Virus record (IMG/VR): IMGVR_UViG_3300002514_003933 | Span: 1-31,864 of that record | Strand: one strand, 5' to 3' | Length of the DNA stretch: 31,864 nt | DNA from: a virus | Shown: in pieces, positions 15,025 to 23,314 of the stretch | Layout of the letters: every line of letters begins with the position of its first letter | Numbering within the stretch: the stretch's first letter is position 1 | Notes under the pieces: generated by a model | What the model was told of the DNA's origin: nothing | Seen by the model: only the letters and a program-made list of their open reading frames with translations | The model's database searches: none | Position numbers and translations under genes: made by a program

Positions 15025-15662
15025 TTCACAGCCACCTTACGGAAGGTGGCCTTCCCGTCTTTCTTTTTGAGTCGGTAGACCGTCTGCGCGGCTTCCACCA
15101 CAGCAGGGTTGTGGGTCACAGCCAGCACGTCAAGCCCCATGCGCTTGCAAAGAAGCGAAAGGAACTGCCCCACGCGAGGGACATAGTGTTCCGCAACGGC
15201 TCCCAGGCTCTCGTCCAGCAAGAGCAGGGGCCGCAGCCCGCGTCGATTGAGGACCACAATACGGAGCAGCACTGACTGGACTGTGGACACTGAACCTCCG
15301 TATGCGTCTGTGCTGGACCCTTCAGTCACGGTCCCATCCTCCTGTTTCTGTACTGTGAGCAGGTCCACGGCCACCTTACCCCGCTGCACATCAATCTCGG
15401 TCCTGACAGAGAGGTCCAGATCATCGAAGATGGCCTGGAGCCCTTCCGTGAGCAAGGCTTCAACCGCCTTGGCGTTGTCCACCACCTCACGGTCGATGAG
15501 GGTACGAAAGAGGTCAGCCACCCGGCTCAACACCTCACCCTCAACCTCCAGGGATGACACCTGCCTCTCCACAACGGAGAGGGACCGCACCGCCGCATCC
15601 CGTAGGGCTTCGGTTCGGTCCACGTCCCTGCACAGGGACTCAAAAGCGGTCAAGTTCGCCAC
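15021..15662 (-). CDS. C-terminal half of an SbcC/Rad50-type ATPase (separate gene)
   Basis: A 213-aa protein with only the C-terminal ATPase lobe. Residues 1-60 are coiled coil. The ABC signature is YGGSVSTVQSV (121-131), Walker B is PLLLLDES (145-152) and the H-loop His is H184 in AVTHNP. There is no Walker A. The matching N-terminal lobe with Walker A is a separate gene at 19318-20553, so the SbcC ATPase appears split. Together with the SbcD-like nuclease at 18070-19035 it would process DNA ends or hairpins. The ATG at 15662 overlaps the end of the beta-clamp gene by 13 bases, and its stop overlaps the next start (GTGA). Confidence 0.88.
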   Translation of the reverse strand: MANLTAFESLCRDVDRTEALRDAAVRSLSVVERQVSSLEVEGEVLSRVADLFRTLIDREVVDNAKAVEALLTEGLQAIFDDLDLSVRTEIDVQRGKVAVDLLTVQKQEDGTVTEGSSTDAYGGSVSTVQSVLLRIVVLNRRGLRPLLLLDESLGAVAEHYVPRVGQFLSLLCKRMGLDVLAVTHNPAVVEAAQTVYRLKKKDGKATFRKVAVK

Positions 15663-16804
15663 ACGATCACAGTGTAATACTGGTTCCCGTCATTCTCCTC
15701 TGCGTCCTCATGGGAGAACGAAACGTATCCCCCACGCTTGCGGGGATGGACCCCAAAGGTCACGGAGTCGAGGTCAAACAGGTCCGCAATAGACCGGACG
15801 TACCCGTAGTCAAAGGAAAACGAGGTGTCTCCGAGTTCTGTCTCGGTGGACTGGACCAAGGGGTACATGTCGTCACCCCCCGCTTCCGAGGGCATCGACA
15901 GCACCAAAGCGCCATCCTGCGCCTGGAAGGTCACAGCTTGATGGCCCTTGGGGGCAGAAGCCAGCAACACATCAATCGCCCCGCTGAACTCATCTACGTT
16001 GAGCACGATGTTGCTGGGAGTCTCCTCCGGCTCCACATCGAGTTTGGGCATCGTCGCAGTCGGACGGCTTACCCCAATGTAGGAGCCATCGGGTCGTAGG
16101 AAGATGGAGCAGGAACCTGCCCCCTCCGAACGCGATGCCTCTTGGACGACAACCTCGGAACCCTGGGTGTTCTTGTCCCCGAGGAACCGAAGCACAGCCG
16201 GGAGATCCTTCCCCGAGATGCGGAGGTTGAGTGCGGGCAGCGCACGGACCTTGATGGAGGACACCGCCCGACGGTTGGTAGCCTGAAGCACCCCTTCGGT
16301 AGCCTCCGTCTGACAGATTTCCGGGCGGCTCGTGTCGTCCGTGCTGACGAAATACTGGGAGAGATTGAGGGCACGCGACAACAGGTCCGGGTCTACTGCC
16401 CCCACTTCCTGGGCATTTCCCAGGAGCCCGTCCCAATAGGGGAACTTGGAGGGGTCCAACGAACGCAACTTGATCTTGCTCCGAGGCCCTTTGGCCACCA
16501 CACTTCCGTTGCCGTCACTCGCCAAGGTCAGAACCCCATCGCCCACCGAGGACACCCACTTGTCCAGCCGCCACGCCTCTACGGTAAAGGCATTACGGGA
16601 CTCTGGGAGAACGTCGCCCGAGGCCCCCCCAAGAGGAGCACGAGAGAACACCCGCATGTCGTAGGACAAGACCTCAAATGACGGCCCGTCATCAGGCAGG
16701 GCGCGAAAGAGGTAATGACTCGACAGGTCTGATCCGCTGCCGACGGTGAGGGAGGCTACTTTGAGGGCGGCACAAAGGTCGTCCTTGGCGATTTCGATCT
16801 TCAT
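15650..16804 (-). CDS. dnaN: DnaN-like beta sliding clamp
   Basis: A 384-aa protein, close to the usual three-domain length of bacterial beta clamps (about 366-385). It begins MKIEIAKDDLCAALKVAS, like the first helix of beta domain 1. It has three similar alpha/beta units with no catalytic motif, as expected for a processivity ring. Sequence similarity is distant, so the call rests on length, start and architecture, and on the DnaX-like loader gene at 8766. Its ATG overlaps the upstream stop (TGATG), and its end overlaps the SbcC C-half gene. Confidence 0.8.
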   Translation of the reverse strand: MKIEIAKDDLCAALKVASLTVGSGSDLSSHYLFRALPDDGPSFEVLSYDMRVFSRAPLGGASGDVLPESRNAFTVEAWRLDKWVSSVGDGVLTLASDGNGSVVAKGPRSKIKLRSLDPSKFPYWDGLLGNAQEVGAVDPDLLSRALNLSQYFVSTDDTSRPEICQTEATEGVLQATNRRAVSSIKVRALPALNLRISGKDLPAVLRFLGDKNTQGSEVVVQEASRSEGAGSCSIFLRPDGSYIGVSRPTATMPKLDVEPEETPSNIVLNVDEFSGAIDVLLASAPKGHQAVTFQAQDGALVLSMPSEAGGDDMYPLVQSTETELGDTSFSFDYGYVRSIADLFDLDSVTFGVHPRKRGGYVSFSHEDAEENDGNQYYTVIVWRT

Positions 16805-17076
16805 CAGGGGTTCTCCATGTAGGGGGCGAGGGCTTCACGAGCAGCATCGAGGGCTTGCTCAAACGATTCGACTGCCTGCTCGTATGCAGCGTTGAGCGTA
16901 TCAAGGGTCTGGTCGAGGGTGTCCGGGTCGAGTTTCTTTCCTCGGATCTCCTTTTCCACATCAGCAAGAGCCTTTTCGGCGGCCTCCTTCCGTCCAGCGA
17001 TTCTCTGCGACTCCGCAGACAGACGGTCACGCAAGGCCACGGCAGTCTTCAGCCGGGTATCCAGTCCACTACTCAT
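16804..17076 (-). CDS. Small coiled-coil protein next to the beta clamp
   Basis: A 90-aa, almost wholly helical protein with heptad-like spacing (LRDRLSAESQRIAGRKEAAE, then TLDTLNAAYEQAVESFEQAL). No Cys and no motif. The ATG at 17076 has AGGAGAG six bases upstream, and its stop overlaps the clamp start. Given the split SbcC encoded on both sides, it could be a third piece (part of the coiled-coil arm), but it may equally be an unrelated adaptor. Confidence 0.72.
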   Translation of the reverse strand: MSSGLDTRLKTAVALRDRLSAESQRIAGRKEAAEKALADVEKEIRGKKLDPDTLDQTLDTLNAAYEQAVESFEQALDAAREALAPYMENP

Positions 17077-17110
17077 AGAACTCTCCTGTTGGGGTCTGTA
17101 CCCGACCAGA

Positions 17111-17125
17111 GGGGTCGCTGACCCC
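17111..17125. other. Short G/C hairpin after the nuclease stop codon
   Basis: GGGGTC (17111-17116) pairs with GACCCC (17120-17125) around GCT. On the minus strand it follows TGA and a seven-G run. There is no U-tract. Similar G-run junctions follow other stops in this module. Confidence 0.5.
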
Positions 17126-17128
17126 CCC

Positions 17129-18073
17129 TCAAAGGGTGAAGTCCGCGAAGCCGTTAGCCGCATCGGTGATCTCTTGTACTTTGGTCTTCTTTCCCCGCTT
17201 CGCTGCGTTGGCCTGTCTCTGGACCTTCCGTTCCTCGCACACATCCTCAAAGGCGCAGAACTTACAAACGGGAGGGGTCGGGGTCGGGGCGAACTTTTCT
17301 TTCCACATCGCTTTCTTGGCATCAAGGGCTCGTTGGGCCAGACCCCGTAGGTCTTCCTCATCGAACTCGATCCACTCCACCCCTGTCTCGATGACCTCAC
17401 CCCCACTCTCGTCATGGGTCACCTTCCCTGCGGGGAAGCGATACCAGACGTAGGCCAACCGGGCGGGGAGAACCTTGTAGGCCAGCTTGAACAGGAGCGC
17501 GTACCAGCGCAACTGGTCCGGGTCGGTGAACCTCATCTTGTGCTTGGTGTTCTTGCCATCAATGATGGTGACCCCAGTGTCGTCCCGACGAACGATGGTG
17601 TCAGCCCTGCCGCCGATAGGGTTCCATTTGTCGATCCAGCCCAGGAGGTCAACTTCCGCCTTGGCGTAAGGACCAAGGAGACGGTGCTCCTTCATCGTCT
17701 GGAGGTATCCGGCCACTCCCTCACGGCAGACCTCGATCATGTCGGCTCGGGTCATCCGTGCCTCGGAGTAGTCGATCTTGTTCCGGGGCTTGGATGCCAG
17801 CCGGTCGAACTCCCGCTCCACGAGGTCGAGCAGAACCCGTGAGAGGTTCTTGGGGTCACGGTAGAGTTCATCGTTGTACATCTTCTCGATGGCGAACTGG
17901 ATAGCGATCCCCATCACGGCATGGTGCCGTGATCTCTGGGGAGGGCGCGGCTTGGGATTGCCAGGACCATTCCCACAGTCAACCCCATCCCATCCCTTCA
18001 ACCAAAGAAACTGTTGGGGGCACTCCTCATACGCCTTCAAGTGGCTCCAGTAGAGCGTCGATTGCCGGTTCAT
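17129..18073 (-). CDS. PD-(D/E)XK nuclease, Cas4/AddB/RecB-like with Fe-S cysteines
   Basis: A 314-aa protein. The nuclease core has GGRADTI (D158), VTIIDGKNT (D172, K174) and DPDQLRWYALL (Q187), the motif II-III-QxxxY pattern of RecB-type exonucleases. C18 in ECPQQF and C270, C273 and C279 in VCKFCAFEDVC have the one-plus-three arrangement of the 4Fe-4S staple in Cas4 and AddB. It is probably a ssDNA exonuclease for end resection together with SbcCD and RecD-type genes here. No cas1 or cas2 or CRISPR array is nearby, so a CRISPR role is unlikely. The ATG overlaps the end of the SbcD gene. Confidence 0.9.
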   Translation of the reverse strand: MNRQSTLYWSHLKAYEECPQQFLWLKGWDGVDCGNGPGNPKPRPPQRSRHHAVMGIAIQFAIEKMYNDELYRDPKNLSRVLLDLVEREFDRLASKPRNKIDYSEARMTRADMIEVCREGVAGYLQTMKEHRLLGPYAKAEVDLLGWIDKWNPIGGRADTIVRRDDTGVTIIDGKNTKHKMRFTDPDQLRWYALLFKLAYKVLPARLAYVWYRFPAGKVTHDESGGEVIETGVEWIEFDEEDLRGLAQRALDAKKAMWKEKFAPTPTPPVCKFCAFEDVCEERKVQRQANAAKRGKKTKVQEITDAANGFADFTL

Positions 18074-19035
18074 GCGCCCTCCAAATAGGCGAGGGCTCGT
18101 TCACGGACTTCCGTTGGCACCCCCTCAATCCCCTTCAAGGCATCCTCCAACGTCTCATCATCAGCCTTTGGCTGGAGGGCATCTCGGATGTTGGTAACGA
18201 AGGCATCCATCTCGACCTGTCGCTTGACCTGACGGGCTCGGCCCTCAACGTCGAAGACTTCCTTTGGAGGCTTGACCTTGATGCGATGGACTTCGACCTT
18301 GACCCCTTCCGAGGAACACCGCAGAACAGCCGCAGCGGGTTCTCGCTCCACCTCGTCCTGGGAGAGTGATCCTCGGGTCAAGGATCCGATGTTCACGAAC
18401 TGCTTGCCGCCCATGCTCGCGACCCCCTGGTCCTTGTGCCAGTGCCCGAACAGGAACAGATCGGGAGCCGTATCGAGGAGGTCTTTGTACTTCACAATGT
18501 CCTCCCCCTCAAACATCGTCCCGCCTTTCTTGGAGGCGAGAACGTGGGCTACGCAGATGAGAATGTCCTCGTCGCCTTTCACGATGCTGGTGAACCGATC
18601 CATATCGTAAGTGGTGCCATGGTAAGGAATACCCACCACACGGACGGTGACCCCATCCTGGGTGAACACCACCTCGTGCTCATCGTAGAGCCGGTGGTAG
18701 ACCCCCGTAGAAAACAGGACTCCAAGAGGTTGCTGGGGCAGGAAGGCATAGTCTCCGTACACCGCGTCGTGATTCCCCGGAGTGCAGTAGACCGGACACG
18801 GATAGGTGCTGTGGTGCTCTGCCGTGCGGTTGACCAGAGCATGAGAGTTCCGACCTGGGGACTTCACATGAAAGAAGTCGCCGCCATCGAGGATAGCGGC
18901 AGCGTTGACCTCACGGGCAAGGTCACGGACCTGACCCAGCTTGTCGAACACGGTGTCGGCCCAATCATCGGTACGGGATGCAGGTGCCCTATCGGACAGG
19001 TGAACGTCGGTACGCCAGACAAGATTGATGCTCAC
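18070..19035 (-). CDS. sbcD: SbcD/Mre11-type DNA nuclease
   Basis: A 321-aa calcineurin-like phosphoesterase. Motif I is DVHL (10-13), motif II is DGGDFFH (50-56), motif III is GNHD (87-90), and later His ligands are in CVAHVLA and GHWHKD. The C-terminal 70 residues form a small capping region with an acidic tail. It would act with the split SbcC ATPase to cut hairpins and trim DNA ends. The start is GTG at 19035, overlapping the upstream TGA (GTGA); the stop overlaps the nuclease start (ATGA). Confidence 0.93.
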   Translation of the reverse strand: MSINLVWRTDVHLSDRAPASRTDDWADTVFDKLGQVRDLAREVNAAAILDGGDFFHVKSPGRNSHALVNRTAEHHSTYPCPVYCTPGNHDAVYGDYAFLPQQPLGVLFSTGVYHRLYDEHEVVFTQDGVTVRVVGIPYHGTTYDMDRFTSIVKGDEDILICVAHVLASKKGGTMFEGEDIVKYKDLLDTAPDLFLFGHWHKDQGVASMGGKQFVNIGSLTRGSLSQDEVEREPAAAVLRCSSEGVKVEVHRIKVKPPKEVFDVEGRARQVKRQVEMDAFVTNIRDALQPKADDETLEDALKGIEGVPTEVRERALAYLEGA

Positions 19036-19340
19036 AGTTCCTCCACGATGGGCGCACCCACCTCGTCATCGGGTGGCAGGTCTGCTCCCAGCATCCCCAT
19101 CATCTTTCGGTACATCTGGTGCGTCGTCAGCTTGGGCTGCTTCGCCTTCCACGCTGCGTAAGCACCGGGGGCAACTTCCCACCCGCAGTCGGGGCAAAAC
19201 CCCCTCACGATCCCATCAGACCCAATATGGCAACCTCCAGGGAACCCGCACTTCGGGCACCCGCAGTCGGGGCAATCATCACCGTGTTTGCCGTTAGTCC
19301 TTCCACAGAAGCGGCACTCAATGGTTGATGGCGATGCCAT
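19032..19340 (-). CDS. Multi-Cys zinc-ribbon protein
   Basis: A 102-aa protein with four CxxC pairs or near pairs: CRFC near residue 9, CPDC then CPKC near residues 23-31, and FCPDCG near residue 49. These would hold at least two zinc ions. The tail (LTTHQMYRKMMGML) is helical and the C-terminus is acidic. The ATG at 19340 has AAGGAGA upstream and overlaps the SbcC N-half gene by 23 bases; an alternative ATG lies at 19355. Located between the SbcC N-half and SbcD, it may be an adaptor of that complex (inference). Confidence 0.8.
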   Translation of the reverse strand: MASPSTIECRFCGRTNGKHGDDCPDCGCPKCGFPGGCHIGSDGIVRGFCPDCGWEVAPGAYAAWKAKQPKLTTHQMYRKMMGMLGADLPPDDEVGAPIVEEL

Positions 19341-20553
19341 GTCTCTCTCCTTCATGGACAGTGTTGCAGGTGGGGCAGACCCCACGATCTCCGAGCAGTC
19401 TGGTGACTTCAACTTCGGCCTCAGCCACCTCTCTGTCCAGACGCTCCTGTTCCTCGACCAGCTTATTGACCCCAGCATGTGCTTCGGCGTAGCGGTCTTG
19501 GAGAGCGGTGACTGTTGCAATCGCCTTTTGAGTCCGCTGGGTGCGAGTGGGGTCAGGGAGGTTCAATGATGGGATCTCTGCATACGTCTGGGCGGTGTCC
19601 CGTGCTGTGCGGAGGCGAGAAGCCAGCCCCCCTGCCTCCCGAATCTGCTCTCGGAGTTCCCCCATCGAGGAGGGGTCAGGGAAGGTAGGCTCTTGGAACC
19701 CCCGGAGGGCATCAGATACCCCCTGGGCCTCGACCAACCGATCTCGGTATCCAGAGACACGTTCCACCCCCACCGACAGTTTCTCCACCCTGGTTCCGTC
19801 AGGAACCCCATCAGGGTCGAAACCATCAAGGGCTTCTACGCGACCCCGCACCGTGGAAAGCCGAGCGAGAAAAGACTCCACCACCCTCGCTTCTTCCTGT
19901 GTTTGAGCGAGGGCATCCTGATCCCCTTGAAGTGCGCGGGCTTGGCCCACAACACCGTCGAGGCCGTCGTACTTGGCGACCTCAACCTTGCGGGCATCTA
20001 CGTCTTTACGACGGACCTTCAACTCCGAGGTCACGGTGCGCCGGTCTTTCTCCGAGGCTTTGAGAGCAGAGGTCAGCTTGCCCACTCGTTCCACATCCGA
20101 GAGGGCTTCTGCCACAGCGGACCCTGGACGGTTGACGAGGAACAACGTCCCATCGAACTGTTGGGCAATCTGGGGCCAGAGACGATCCGAAGCCGCGCTG
20201 ATCTCCCGCACCCCCAATGCCTCGACCTCGGGTGGAACCCCTCGTCCGACATTGGAGATCCCCACCCCATTGATGGAGTAGCGATTGACTTTCTTGCCCT
20301 TCCCGTTGGGCTTCTCCGATCCTTTCTGCCAGATGATCTCGGTGCCATCATCGAAAGTCAGTGTGACCGTCAGGTGAGCGGTGCCATGACGCACCAGCGG
20401 ACCACCAGGGGCGTTGGTAAACACGCCTCGGATGGCCCGCATGAAAGCCGTCTTGCCACTGTTGTTAGGACCAGTCACGACGGTCATGCCGTCGATAATG
20501 ACCTCGGCATCTTCAATGGACTGAAAGTTCTGGACTCGGACCCGGACAGCCAT
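19318..20553 (-). CDS. N-terminal half of an SbcC/Rad50-type ATPase ending at the zinc hook
   Basis: A 411-aa protein. The N-terminal lobe has NFQSIEDAEVIIDG and Walker A VTGPNNSGKTAFMRAI (28-35 for GPNNSGKT). About 200 residues of coiled coil follow. The protein ends 15 residues after CPTC (393-396), the zinc-hook CxxC of Rad50/SbcC. It has no signature motif or Walker B; those are in the separate gene 15021-15662. The hook at the very end means the returning coiled-coil arm is missing from this chain. ATG at 20553 is preferred over GTG 20559 because GGAGG lies upstream. A hairpin CTCTCCC/GGGAGAG (20564-20588) lies just before the start. Confidence 0.88.
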   Translation of the reverse strand: MAVRVRVQNFQSIEDAEVIIDGMTVVTGPNNSGKTAFMRAIRGVFTNAPGGPLVRHGTAHLTVTLTFDDGTEIIWQKGSEKPNGKGKKVNRYSINGVGISNVGRGVPPEVEALGVREISAASDRLWPQIAQQFDGTLFLVNRPGSAVAEALSDVERVGKLTSALKASEKDRRTVTSELKVRRKDVDARKVEVAKYDGLDGVVGQARALQGDQDALAQTQEEARVVESFLARLSTVRGRVEALDGFDPDGVPDGTRVEKLSVGVERVSGYRDRLVEAQGVSDALRGFQEPTFPDPSSMGELREQIREAGGLASRLRTARDTAQTYAEIPSLNLPDPTRTQRTQKAIATVTALQDRYAEAHAGVNKLVEEQERLDREVAEAEVEVTRLLGDRGVCPTCNTVHEGERHGIAINH

Positions 20554-20600
20554 CGCCACCTCCCTCTCCCCCTACCGGAAAGGGAGAGAACTCCACCCCC

Positions 20601-21815
20601 CTACACGTCAATGCCTGCGGCTTTCATCGCCACACCCACCTCATCCTCATCTGTTTCATCCACGAAGTTGGAGGCTGCTCCAGATCCAAGGAGAGGGAGC
20701 ACCCGCTCACGAAGGGCTTGGTAGTCAGCATCATTGTCCAAGAGGTGTTTCCGCATCTTCTCCGATCCCTGAAACTTCACGGGACCGCTGGGGGCACCCT
20801 CCCAGGTCAGCCATGACCCCCCTTTCTTGATGATGCCGTGTGCGCTGGCGATCTCCATCATGGTGCGGTGGTTGTCAATACCCTCCCCCCATCGGATGTA
20901 GAAGATTTCCTCACGGCCCTGCGACCGAGACAGCTTGCACTTCACAGCCTTGACCTTGATGATCCCGCCCACGACCCTCTCGTCGGTCTTGTGGGTCAGA
21001 ACATTGTGCTCTCGGGCCTTTTCATTCTGCACCCGCCGAAGTTCCAACCGTGCCGATGCGTAGAACTTCCAGGCGTTGCCTCCCTGCGGCTTGCTCTTGG
21101 CCCCCGGACCAGTGTTCATGTTGGCCCGGACCTGACTGATCCCCACGACAGCAGAGCCGCTTCGGGCGATGGTCTTCTTGATGTTGGGGAGTTCCTGGCT
21201 CCACACAGACTGGAGTTCGGCTACCTTGCCTTGCTCCGCTACATCGAGAGCATCGCGTTCGGCAAGCCGACGGGGAACGCCCGCGCCCACCGAGTCGAAG
21301 ATGATGAGGTCAACCCCAGCGGTGGCGTAAGCCATCGCGTACTTGATGCCATCCTCCAACGTCTCGGGCTGGAGCAGTTCAAACCGGGTGGGGTCAGTGA
21401 CCGGAACGCCAAGAGCAGCGGCGTAGTCGGGAACAATGTCGTTTTCCCAGTCGATGTAAACGCACGACCCTCCTGCTTGGCAGACCTTGGATGCTGCTTC
21501 CAGACACAGGGTCGTCTTGCCCGAACTTTCATGGCCCCAAATCTGGGTGACTCGACCTCGGGGGAACCCAGGACACGGAGCAACCCCAAAGCTGTTCGGC
21601 TCCCCGCCGATGAGGTAGTCCACCACATCAGATCCCGTTGGGATGTGTGGGAGAGAACGCCGGATAGCAGCATCATCGAGAGGTACGCGGATGTTCGTGT
21701 ACTCCTTGCCTTTCTTCCGCACGAGGTAATCCCGTACCTTGGACAAGGGATCACTCCCCAGGCTCGTGAGGTCAACCCCACCTCCACTTGATTTCGGCTT
21801 CTTTGCTCTCGGCAT
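20601..21815 (-). CDS. recA: RecA/UvsX-type recombinase
   Basis: A 404-aa protein. Walker A is GHESSGKTT (94-102), followed by LLQPETLEDGI, Walker B IIFDSVGA (171-178) and ISQVRANMN (226-234, loop 1 region), then QGGNAWKFYASARLELRR, the RecA-type loop 2 and following strand. The first 60 residues are a phage-specific basic N-terminus and the last 40 are acidic. Function: ATP-dependent strand exchange. ATG at 21815 is chosen over GTG 21824; it lies one base after the RuvC stop. Neighbours RuvC, SSB, SbcCD and a RecD-type helicase make a full recombination set. Confidence 0.93.
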   Translation of the reverse strand: MPRAKKPKSSGGGVDLTSLGSDPLSKVRDYLVRKKGKEYTNIRVPLDDAAIRRSLPHIPTGSDVVDYLIGGEPNSFGVAPCPGFPRGRVTQIWGHESSGKTTLCLEAASKVCQAGGSCVYIDWENDIVPDYAAALGVPVTDPTRFELLQPETLEDGIKYAMAYATAGVDLIIFDSVGAGVPRRLAERDALDVAEQGKVAELQSVWSQELPNIKKTIARSGSAVVGISQVRANMNTGPGAKSKPQGGNAWKFYASARLELRRVQNEKAREHNVLTHKTDERVVGGIIKVKAVKCKLSRSQGREEIFYIRWGEGIDNHRTMMEIASAHGIIKKGGSWLTWEGAPSGPVKFQGSEKMRKHLLDNDADYQALRERVLPLLGSGAASNFVDETDEDEVGVAMKAAGIDV

Positions 21816-21816
21816 C

Positions 21817-22479
21817 TTATTCACCCTCCTCCCGTAGTCGGGACCATCTGAAAAATCTGTCTTGTTCCCGGTGGATCACGCCTTTCTTGACCGTCCGACC
21901 AGCCTTCCGCCCACGCTTGAATGTGTGGACCTTGGTGAAGTACCGACTCTCGGTAGGGGTCAGACCCCCCTCCCCCAGCCTCCCATCAAAGAAGTCCCAG
22001 AAGCGACCGGCCAGCACCCCCACAAGGTACGCATCGGCTTCGTTGTGATTCCAGTTGCGTCCCCCACCTACGTCCTGCTTCGCGGCTTCGCACATGTCCA
22101 CTTTGTCCATCTTCCACCCCTTCGGGCGGTCGAGGGTGTCGCGAGCATGTGCTTTCGCTTGGAGGGGCGACCAGAACACCACGTCCATACACTCGGCCCT
22201 CAAAGCCTCGCAAGAATAGAGGAACAGGCCGTACATGCCCTCGGACCACATTTGGTCGAAGATGGGGAACTCAATCCCCACCCTGTCTGGACGGTGCTCG
22301 CGGATCACGGCCCGCAAGGACTCCCGCTGGGCCATGTAGCGGGTGACGAACTCCTCCTTCGCAGATGTACGAAAACGCCCCCGAGCGGGACACCGAGAGG
22401 CATCACCGACGGGGGCGTTTGTATCGTGAAGTGCCCAGCCGTAGTTCGTCAGCGACGGATCAAGGCCAAGCACCAACAC
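21817..22479 (-). CDS. ruvC: RuvC-like Holliday junction resolvase
   Basis: A 220-aa protein. RuvC signatures are LGLDPSL (D7), VGIEFPI (E70), DKVDMCEAAK and NHNEADAY (H145, D149), matching the acidic tetrad of RNase H-fold resolvases. A basic C-terminal extension, KRGRKAGRTVKK, is longer than in bacterial RuvC. It would cleave four-way junctions made by the RecA-type protein or resolve DNA before packaging. The start is GTG at 22479, three bases after the SSB stop. Its stop is one base before the RecA ATG. Confidence 0.9.
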   Translation of the reverse strand: MLVLGLDPSLTNYGWALHDTNAPVGDASRCPARGRFRTSAKEEFVTRYMAQRESLRAVIREHRPDRVGIEFPIFDQMWSEGMYGLFLYSCEALRAECMDVVFWSPLQAKAHARDTLDRPKGWKMDKVDMCEAAKQDVGGGRNWNHNEADAYLVGVLAGRFWDFFDGRLGEGGLTPTESRYFTKVHTFKRGRKAGRTVKKGVIHREQDRFFRWSRLREEGE

Positions 22480-22482
22480 GAG

Positions 22483-23202
22483 TCAAATCACGTCATCGAG
22501 CAGGTCGTCCACGTTCTTCGCGGAGTGGTTACCAGTCGGGCTGGCAACCTCGTCGCCCAGCTTTTCGCGCATCTCATCCAGGGTGAGTTCCCGAGCGAGA
22601 TCACGACGGATGCCCTCGGCCACACGCTCGGCTTTCTGGAGGATCTGTGCCCCCACCTCCCGAAGTGCCTCGGACTTGGCCCCAAGCAGCTTGCGAAGCA
22701 GGTTGTCACCCTCGGGGGTGAAACTCATCTTCTGGAACTGCCCATCAGAGCAAGCCATCGAGAGGTCGTGCTTCCCGAGAGGGAACCGCTTGTGGCTACG
22801 ACCAATCTCGCGGTACTTGCCGGGATCAAAGACCCACGGCTGCACCGACCAGCCCTTGCCAGCCTTGAACGACTCCACGTCGAGTTCGCCGTCCTTGTTG
22901 GTCGGCCAAACGACGACCACCGTGGCAATCGCCTGCTTGGGGGTCGCACCAAGGTAGTTGAGCACCGCACTGCGGTTGCTATCAGTGATCAGGACGTAGC
23001 CCAACCCCTGCTTGTAGATCCGCTCACAGCCAGTGAAGCGAGGGGCGGAATCATCCGTAGGATGCCCGTCGCCATCGAGTCCGGTGAGCCAGGGGAAGGA
23101 AACGCGATAGGTGCGCCCCGTCTCTCCCTTGAATCGCTTGCTGGTCTGGCCGATGTTCTCATCGCCAGACCCAACGGTGAAGTCCATAAATCCGTCTGTC
23201 AT
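22483..23202 (-). CDS. Probable single-stranded DNA-binding protein with acidic tail
   Basis: A 239-aa protein. A beta-rich OB-like core (FKGETGRTYRVSFPWL, then LGYVLITDSNRSAV and ATVVVVWPTNKDGE) is followed by a helical region and an acidic tip, VDDLLDDVI. Tail-tip acidic/hydrophobic sequences are typical of SSB, gp32 and gp2.5 proteins, where they recruit partners. Position between RecA/RuvC and the helicase supports the call. The ATG at 23202 has GGAG seven bases upstream. The call rests on architecture, not on a decisive motif. Confidence 0.75.
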   Translation of the reverse strand: MTDGFMDFTVGSGDENIGQTSKRFKGETGRTYRVSFPWLTGLDGDGHPTDDSAPRFTGCERIYKQGLGYVLITDSNRSAVLNYLGATPKQAIATVVVVWPTNKDGELDVESFKAGKGWSVQPWVFDPGKYREIGRSHKRFPLGKHDLSMACSDGQFQKMSFTPEGDNLLRKLLGAKSEALREVGAQILQKAERVAEGIRRDLARELTLDEMREKLGDEVASPTGNHSAKNVDDLLDDVI

Positions 23203-23314
23203 GTCAGTCTCCAGTGTGTGAAGGCGCGTTCATTTCAATGCCGTTTCGGCGGTGTTTGGTGTTGTGCGCCAAGAGGTCTTACCCGACGGGGATAGGAAAC
23301 ACCCCCCCTCCCCA
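23203..23314 (-). other. 112-base gap before the SSB gene
   Basis: The longest gap inside the replication module. It starts with a G-rich stretch after the upstream stop and contains a small inverted repeat, GCCG-AAA-CGGC. There is no late-type element. A TTGAAA and weak downstream match could be part of a host-type promoter, but this is not convincing. It is the best candidate in the module for a leader or internal promoter. Confidence 0.3.

Noticed and set aside
17129-18073. CRISPR-associated Cas4 interpretation
   Set aside because: The nuclease and Fe-S cysteines fit Cas4, but there is no Cas1, Cas2 or repeat array; neighbours point to DNA recombination.
11818-21971. Identical 16-base sequence GGGGTCAGACCCCCCT at 11818-11833 and 21956-21971
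   Set aside because: One copy is intergenic and the other is inside RuvC coding sequence. Given the many C-runs here it is probably chance, so I do not call it a repeat family.
21862-23295. 477-codon plus-strand open frame over RuvC and SSB
   Set aside because: It lies opposite genes with recognisable motifs. Long antisense frames are expected in GC-rich DNA.
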